From the NCBI GenBank assembly GCA_965368335.1, contig CBDUMN010000031.1, forward strand, positions 1 to 36,747: DNA of 36,747 nucleotides, read 5' to 3'. How positions within the stretch are numbered: the stretch's first letter is position 1; each line of letters starts with the position of its first letter. The DNA comes from CBDUMN01 sp965368335. GTDB taxonomy: Bacteria > Pseudomonadota > Alphaproteobacteria > Rhodospirillales > JAPHRK01. Position numbers and translations under genes: made by a program. Below the pieces are notes generated by a model, which was given only the letters and a program-made list of their open reading frames with translations, made no database searches and was not told the origin of the DNA. Shown here piece by piece: positions 33,998 through 36,747 of the stretch.

Positions 33998-34022
33998 GCG
34001 GCCCGGTGGGTTGCCGGACCGC
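33998..34022 (+). promoter_or_regulatory. Hairpin in the cspA leader
   Basis: GCGG-C-CCGG (33998-34006) pairs with CCGG-A-CCGC (34014-34022) with one mismatch and a 7-base loop, about 50 bases before the cspA ATG. Long structured leaders are typical of cold-shock genes and tune translation with temperature. A TTGACT (33869-33874) with a weak -10 (GAATAT) marks a possible start of this leader. Confidence 0.45.
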
Positions 34023-34069
34023 GTATCGTTAAAGAGTTTCGTGTTTTAGTAATGAAAGGAAACACAGAC

Positions 34070-34279
34070 ATGGCAAACGGCACTGTTAAGTGGTTTAACG
34101 CCACCAAAGGCTACGGCTTCATCGAACCGGAAGATGGCGGCAAAGACGCTTTCGTCCACATCTCCGCTGTTGAGCGCTCCGGCCTCTCGACCTTGAACGA
34201 AGGTCAGAAAGTCAGCTACGAACTGACCCCGGGCCGCAACGGCAAAGAAGCCGCCGAAAATCTTTCGGTGATCGACTAA
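34070..34279 (+). CDS. cspA: Cold-shock protein, CspA family
   Basis: A 69-residue single cold-shock domain that binds single-stranded RNA and DNA as a chaperone. RNP1 KGYGFIEPE and RNP2 DAFVHI are intact. The start is ATG 34070 (MANGTVKWFN) with AAAGGA upstream. The frame is open further upstream, but that extension falls in the structured leader. A strong terminator follows, so the gene is monocistronic. Confidence 0.94.
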   Translation: MANGTVKWFNATKGYGFIEPEDGGKDAFVHISAVERSGLSTLNEGQKVSYELTPGRNGKEAAENLSVID

Positions 34280-34324
34280 GCGCCAACCGCGCTTTTCTTA
34301 TCAGGCGTAACGTAAACGCCCGTC

Positions 34325-34354
34325 AACCCAACGGCCCCGGTCGTTGGGTTTTTT
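34325..34354 (+). terminator. Rho-independent terminator of cspA
   Basis: AACCCAACG (34325-34333) pairs perfectly with CGTTGGGTT (34342-34350) around an 8-base loop, followed by a run of T. Confidence 0.9.
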
Positions 34355-34415
34355 GTTGTCAATTACCCTTTTTAGTACCCCACCTTAGAGTCACTCTACC
34401 GACTTGACCGAATTC

Positions 34416-34444
34416 CTATATCCACAATTTATTTATGGATATAG
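34416..34444. promoter_or_regulatory. 9+9 inverted repeat at the hemerythrin promoter
   Basis: CTATATCCA (34416-34424) and TGGATATAG (34436-34444) flank an AT-rich 11-base spacer, 33 bases before the hemerythrin ATG. TTGACC (34404-34409) with TTTATT (34428-34433, 18 apart) is a promoter candidate whose -10 sits inside the repeat, so a bound repressor would block it. Confidence 0.45.
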
Positions 34445-34477
34445 TGTGACCGATTCAGACTAGGTGGGGGCCGCTAA

Positions 34478-34861
34478 ATGGGCATTATTGAATGGAACGA
34501 CGACTTTGGACTCGGGATTGACGAACTAGACCGCGACCACATTATGTGGATTGACATGTACAACGCGCTTTACCGCGCCGCTCAGGCCGGTACCGACAAA
34601 AGCACTCTGATGATGAGTTTTGACGAACTTCTTTCCCACACCCGCTTTCACTTTATCAACGAAGACGCCTTTATGGAGGAAAAGGGCCTCGAAGGGGCCC
34701 GCGAACACAAGGCAGAGCACGCCAAGATGCTGCGTCAAATGAATGAGCTTCGCAAAGGTTTACAGGAGGCCAAGACACAGGAAACCATCATCGAAACCCT
34801 GATCGTTTTGCGAGATTGGCTGGTTCAGCACATCTTGGAAAGCGATCGGGAACTGACTTAG
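34478..34861 (+). CDS. Bacteriohemerythrin
   Basis: A 127-residue single-domain hemerythrin that binds O2 at a di-iron site in the cytoplasm. All ligands can be placed: H21, H58, E62, H77, H81, H118 and D123 (in the pattern HILESD). Such proteins store, carry or sense O2 in microaerobic bacteria. Near an O2-consuming benzoyl-CoA epoxidase and O2-sensitive reductases, an oxygen-supply or protection role is attractive but inferred. GGTGGGGG lies shortly before the ATG. A 15-base gap separates it from the hydrolase gene, so the two may be co-transcribed. Confidence 0.9.
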   Translation: MGIIEWNDDFGLGIDELDRDHIMWIDMYNALYRAAQAGTDKSTLMMSFDELLSHTRFHFINEDAFMEEKGLEGAREHKAEHAKMLRQMNELRKGLQEAKTQETIIETLIVLRDWLVQHILESDRELT

Positions 34862-34876
34862 AGACCCAAACGGTCT

Positions 34877-35800
34877 ATGGCCGAGTCAGTCCCCAGAATG
34901 CTCAAAAAAGCGATCAGAGCAACACTGTCACTGTTCTGCTTTTTGGGCGCCAGTGACGCGTCCGCCGAAACCGTTTCAATCCCTTACAAAGGGCTAACCC
35001 TCACCGGTGAGTTGGCCTTATCTGAAGGGAGCGAACTTAAAAACGGGGTCATCCTGATGACCCATGGCACGCTCGGTCATGGCAAAATGGAGACCCTCAC
35101 GGGCCTCCAAACCGTCTTTGCCGAAAGAGGGTGGAATTCCCTGTCTATTACCTTGTCCTTGGGCCAAGACAGGCGAGAAGGCTTCTATCCCTGTAGAACC
35201 CGCCACACCCATTTACACACCGACGCCCTCGACGAAATCGGCGCTTGGGTCGATTGGCTCAGGTCAAAAGGCGCAAGCAACGTTGTTCTGTTCGGCCATT
35301 CCCGAGGCGGCAATCAAACCGCATGGTTCGCAGCCGAACGGCCCGACTCTATGGTTTCGCACGTCGTCCTTCTCGCCCCCATGACCTGGAGCCAGGGCAA
35401 GGCGATCAAAGACTATGCGGACCGCTACGAAAAGCTACTCGACCGGGTCATCGACAAGGCGCAAAAAGCCATCACCGAAGGCCGCGGCGGCCAGACCATC
35501 GAATACGTGTCGCTACTCCATTGCCCCTGCACCGATGCGACGCCGGAAACCTTCCTTTCCTACCACAGACCCGACCCGCGCTTTCATACCCCTAATCTCC
35601 TCCCCCAGATCAATGTGCCTACGCTGGTTGTCGCCGGGTCCGCCGATAAGGTCGTAGCAGGCTTGTCAGAAGCCGTCGCACCCATGGCGAAAAAGTCCAA
35701 ATCGCTTTCTTTCACCCTGATCCAAGACGCCGATCACTTTTTCCGCGACCTTTATGCCGAAGACATTGCCGACGCCATGGAAACACTATTCTCAAACTAA
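34877..35800 (+). CDS. Exported alpha/beta hydrolase
   Basis: A 307-residue alpha/beta-hydrolase with an N-terminal signal-like segment (hydrophobic core ATLSLFCFLGAS, cleavage near ASA). The nucleophile elbow is GHSRGG, the acid is probably the Asp in AGSADKVV and the histidine lies in DADHFF, so the triad is complete. The oxyanion loop is MTHGTLGHG. The substrate is unknown. An ATG at 34898 (MLKKAIRA) is an equally good start and gives a more standard signal peptide. Four cysteines (PCRT, HCPC and one in the signal) may form disulfides after export. Confidence 0.78.
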   Translation: MAESVPRMLKKAIRATLSLFCFLGASDASAETVSIPYKGLTLTGELALSEGSELKNGVILMTHGTLGHGKMETLTGLQTVFAERGWNSLSITLSLGQDRREGFYPCRTRHTHLHTDALDEIGAWVDWLRSKGASNVVLFGHSRGGNQTAWFAAERPDSMVSHVVLLAPMTWSQGKAIKDYADRYEKLLDRVIDKAQKAITEGRGGQTIEYVSLLHCPCTDATPETFLSYHRPDPRFHTPNLLPQINVPTLVVAGSADKVVAGLSEAVAPMAKKSKSLSFTLIQDADHFFRDLYAEDIADAMETLFSN

Positions 35801-35814
35801 GTTTCTTTTTAGAA

Positions 35815-35838
35815 AAATAGTTTGACGCCAAACTATTT
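35815..35838. promoter_or_regulatory. Perfect 10+10 palindrome at the hcr promoter
   Basis: AAATAGTTTG and CAAACTATTT flank a 4-base centre (ACGC), 44 bases before hcrC. TTGACG (35822-35827) inside it, with CAAACT (35845-35850) 17 bases on, is a promoter candidate, so the palindrome covers the -35 box. A repressor responding to 4-hydroxybenzoate or its CoA ester is the natural reading. Confidence 0.6.
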
Positions 35839-35882
35839 ATATTCCAAACTTTGAGCCGTTTTTAAAAGCGAGGATTCGGTCA

Positions 35883-36365
35883 ATGAAATCGATACTACGG
35901 CTAAAAATCAATGGCCGTGAACGGGAGGATTTGGTCCCCCATAATATGCTGTTGGTGGACTATCTGCGGGAAACGGTCGGCTTGACCGGCACCAAACAGG
36001 GATGTGACGGCGGCGAGTGCGGCGCTTGCACGATTCTCGTTGATGGGCAGCCTTTGCTCTCCTGCATCACCCTAGCCCACAAGGCTGAAGGCAAATCCAT
36101 TGAAACGGTCGAATCTCTCGCCAAACAGGGCCGCCTCTCAGCTCTGCAAGCTGCGTTTAACGAGCACCTCGGCAGCCAGTGCGGGTTCTGCACACCGGGG
36201 ATGATCATGGCTTCGGAAGCCCTGCTGCGCGACAACCCAGCTCCCAACGAAGATCAGATTAAGAAAGCGCTGGAAGGCAATATCTGTCGCTGTACCGGTT
36301 ATGTGAAAATCATCGAGTCCGTTAAAGCCGCCGCCGTTCAGATCAACCGGGAGGTCGCCGCATGA
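35883..36365 (+). CDS. hcrC: 4-Hydroxybenzoyl-CoA reductase, gamma [2Fe-2S] subunit HcrC
   Basis: A 160-residue subunit with two [2Fe-2S] clusters: the plant-type site GCDGGECGACTILVDG with a later cysteine (LLSC), and the helical site CGFCTPGMIM with NICRCTGY. The molybdenum enzyme HcrABC removes the ring hydroxyl of 4-hydroxybenzoyl-CoA to give benzoyl-CoA. The sequence closely follows the Thauera HcrC pattern as I recall it (NMLLVDYLRETVGLTGTKQG), which separates it from carbon-monoxide or xanthine dehydrogenase small subunits only moderately. It overlaps hcrA by four bases (ATGA). Confidence 0.85.
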   Translation: MKSILRLKINGREREDLVPHNMLLVDYLRETVGLTGTKQGCDGGECGACTILVDGQPLLSCITLAHKAEGKSIETVESLAKQGRLSALQAAFNEHLGSQCGFCTPGMIMASEALLRDNPAPNEDQIKKALEGNICRCTGYVKIIESVKAAAVQINREVAA

Positions 36366-36468
36366 CCGATATCCCCACCCCCAACAAGGCCGCCGGCGCA
36401 CGTATCCCGTTGATCGACGGCATCGAAAAAGTGACAGGCCAAGCCAAATACACCGCCGATCTCGATCC
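36362..36468 (+). pseudogene. hcrA: 4-Hydroxybenzoyl-CoA reductase alpha subunit HcrA, N-terminal fragment ending at a chimeric junction
   Basis: The first ~35 codons match the HcrA start: a leader, then RIPLIDGIEKVTGQAKYTADLD, the conserved opening of molybdenum hydroxylase large subunits. After ADLD, where LP(G/A) and RSPHAHA would be expected, similarity stops. The frame stays open to the window end, but only as the antisense of the MoxR fragment. Either the gene is broken in this genome or the sequence is a chimera from assembly. The ATGA overlap with hcrC shows that the native gene was intact up to this point. Confidence 0.75.
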
Positions 36469-36747
36469 ATCGGGCGAGATCGGGCGAATAGACCTCCGGC
36501 GTCCGGGTCGCGTAGACGAGGTCCGCCATGTAGCGCTCCATCGCCTCGGAGACATGGATCGCCGAAATCTCGCGCCGCGCGGAGAAGATCGCTTCCTGCG
36601 GAATGACTGGCGGTGGCTCGGTCTTCTGTTTCGTTTCTCCCGCCGCCGCGGCCGCCGTCTCCTCGCCGCGGACCAGCTTGATCACCTCGACTTCGTCCTC
36701 GACCGACGGATAGGTGATGAGGACGTGCATCAGGAAGCGGTCCATCT
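36453..36747 (-). pseudogene. MoxR-family AAA ATPase, internal fragment
   Basis: The minus strand reads MDRFLMHVLITYPSVEDE, then an Ala/Glu-rich variable stretch, then VIPQEAIFSARREISAIHVSE and LVYATRTPEVYSPDLARWIEIGG. This is the central-to-C-terminal part of a MoxR ATPase (after Walker B, including the lid). Both ends are missing: the 5' part runs off the window, and the 3' part, expected to continue SPRGT, is replaced by hcrA antisense. Base composition is much more GC-rich than in the neighbouring genes. MoxR proteins are chaperone-like ATPases, often next to von Willebrand-domain genes. Confidence 0.75.

Noticed and set aside
36469..36747. Continuation of the hcrA reading frame to the window end
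   Set aside because: The frame is open only because it is antisense to the MoxR fragment. The predicted residues (Arg/Leu/Asp-rich) do not resemble a molybdenum hydroxylase.
1..36747. tRNA, rRNA, CRISPR arrays, phage genes, toxin-antitoxin pairs or defence systems
   Set aside because: None was recognised on either strand; the content is metabolic, regulatory and housekeeping.

Overview
The window reads as a chromosomal aromatic-acid catabolism locus from an alphaproteobacterium, most likely a Rhodospirillales-type organism. The clues are three DUF2336 genes, two PAS/cache histidine kinases without partner regulators, Liv-type transporters and a CtrA-type box. This placement is inferred from gene content, not from any marker gene. 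No rRNA, tRNA, CRISPR array or transposase gene was recognised.

Layout. 1-2297: boxB (5' truncated by the window edge) and boxA, the oxygen-dependent benzoyl-CoA epoxidase. 2412-4187: an orphan membrane histidine kinase. 4475-10923: benzoate-CoA ligase followed by a complete branched-chain-type ABC importer (binding protein, two permeases, two ATPases), probably for aromatic acids. 11054-16429: a second orphan kinase, three tandem DUF2336 paralogues and an M23 peptidase. 16426-23416: a DUF4863 gene (minus strand) divergent from a FlK-like thioesterase, padBCD (phenylacetyl-CoA:acceptor oxidoreductase) and phenylacetate-CoA ligase. 23536-25266: SET-domain, SnoaL-like and HIT genes and a 166-bp MITE-like inverted repeat. 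25346-29575 (minus strand): a four-gene phenylglyoxylate dehydrogenase operon. 29908 onward: a MarR regulator, a lone periplasmic binding protein, a small unknown protein, SulP permease, CspA, bacteriohemerythrin and a secreted alpha/beta hydrolase. 35883-36475: hcrC and the first ~35 codons of hcrA, which then breaks abruptly into part of a MoxR-family ATPase gene on the opposite strand.

How it fits together. Three substrates converge on benzoyl-CoA: benzoate through the ligase, phenylacetate through PaaK, PadBCD and PadEGHI (alpha-oxidation to phenylglyoxylate, then oxidative decarboxylation), and 4-hydroxybenzoate through the Hcr reductase. Alpha-oxidation and Hcr are usually anaerobic, yet the only ring-attack enzyme visible is the O2-dependent Box system. 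No benzoyl-CoA reductase lies in the window.

Most notable signals: the same two inverted-repeat operator types occur in front of both benzoate-CoA ligase and the pad operon; the hcr promoter overlaps a perfect 10+10 palindrome; the ferredoxin subunit of phenylglyoxylate dehydrogenase appears fused to its NAD(P)H-handling subunit; and the right end looks chimeric at a short microhomology.
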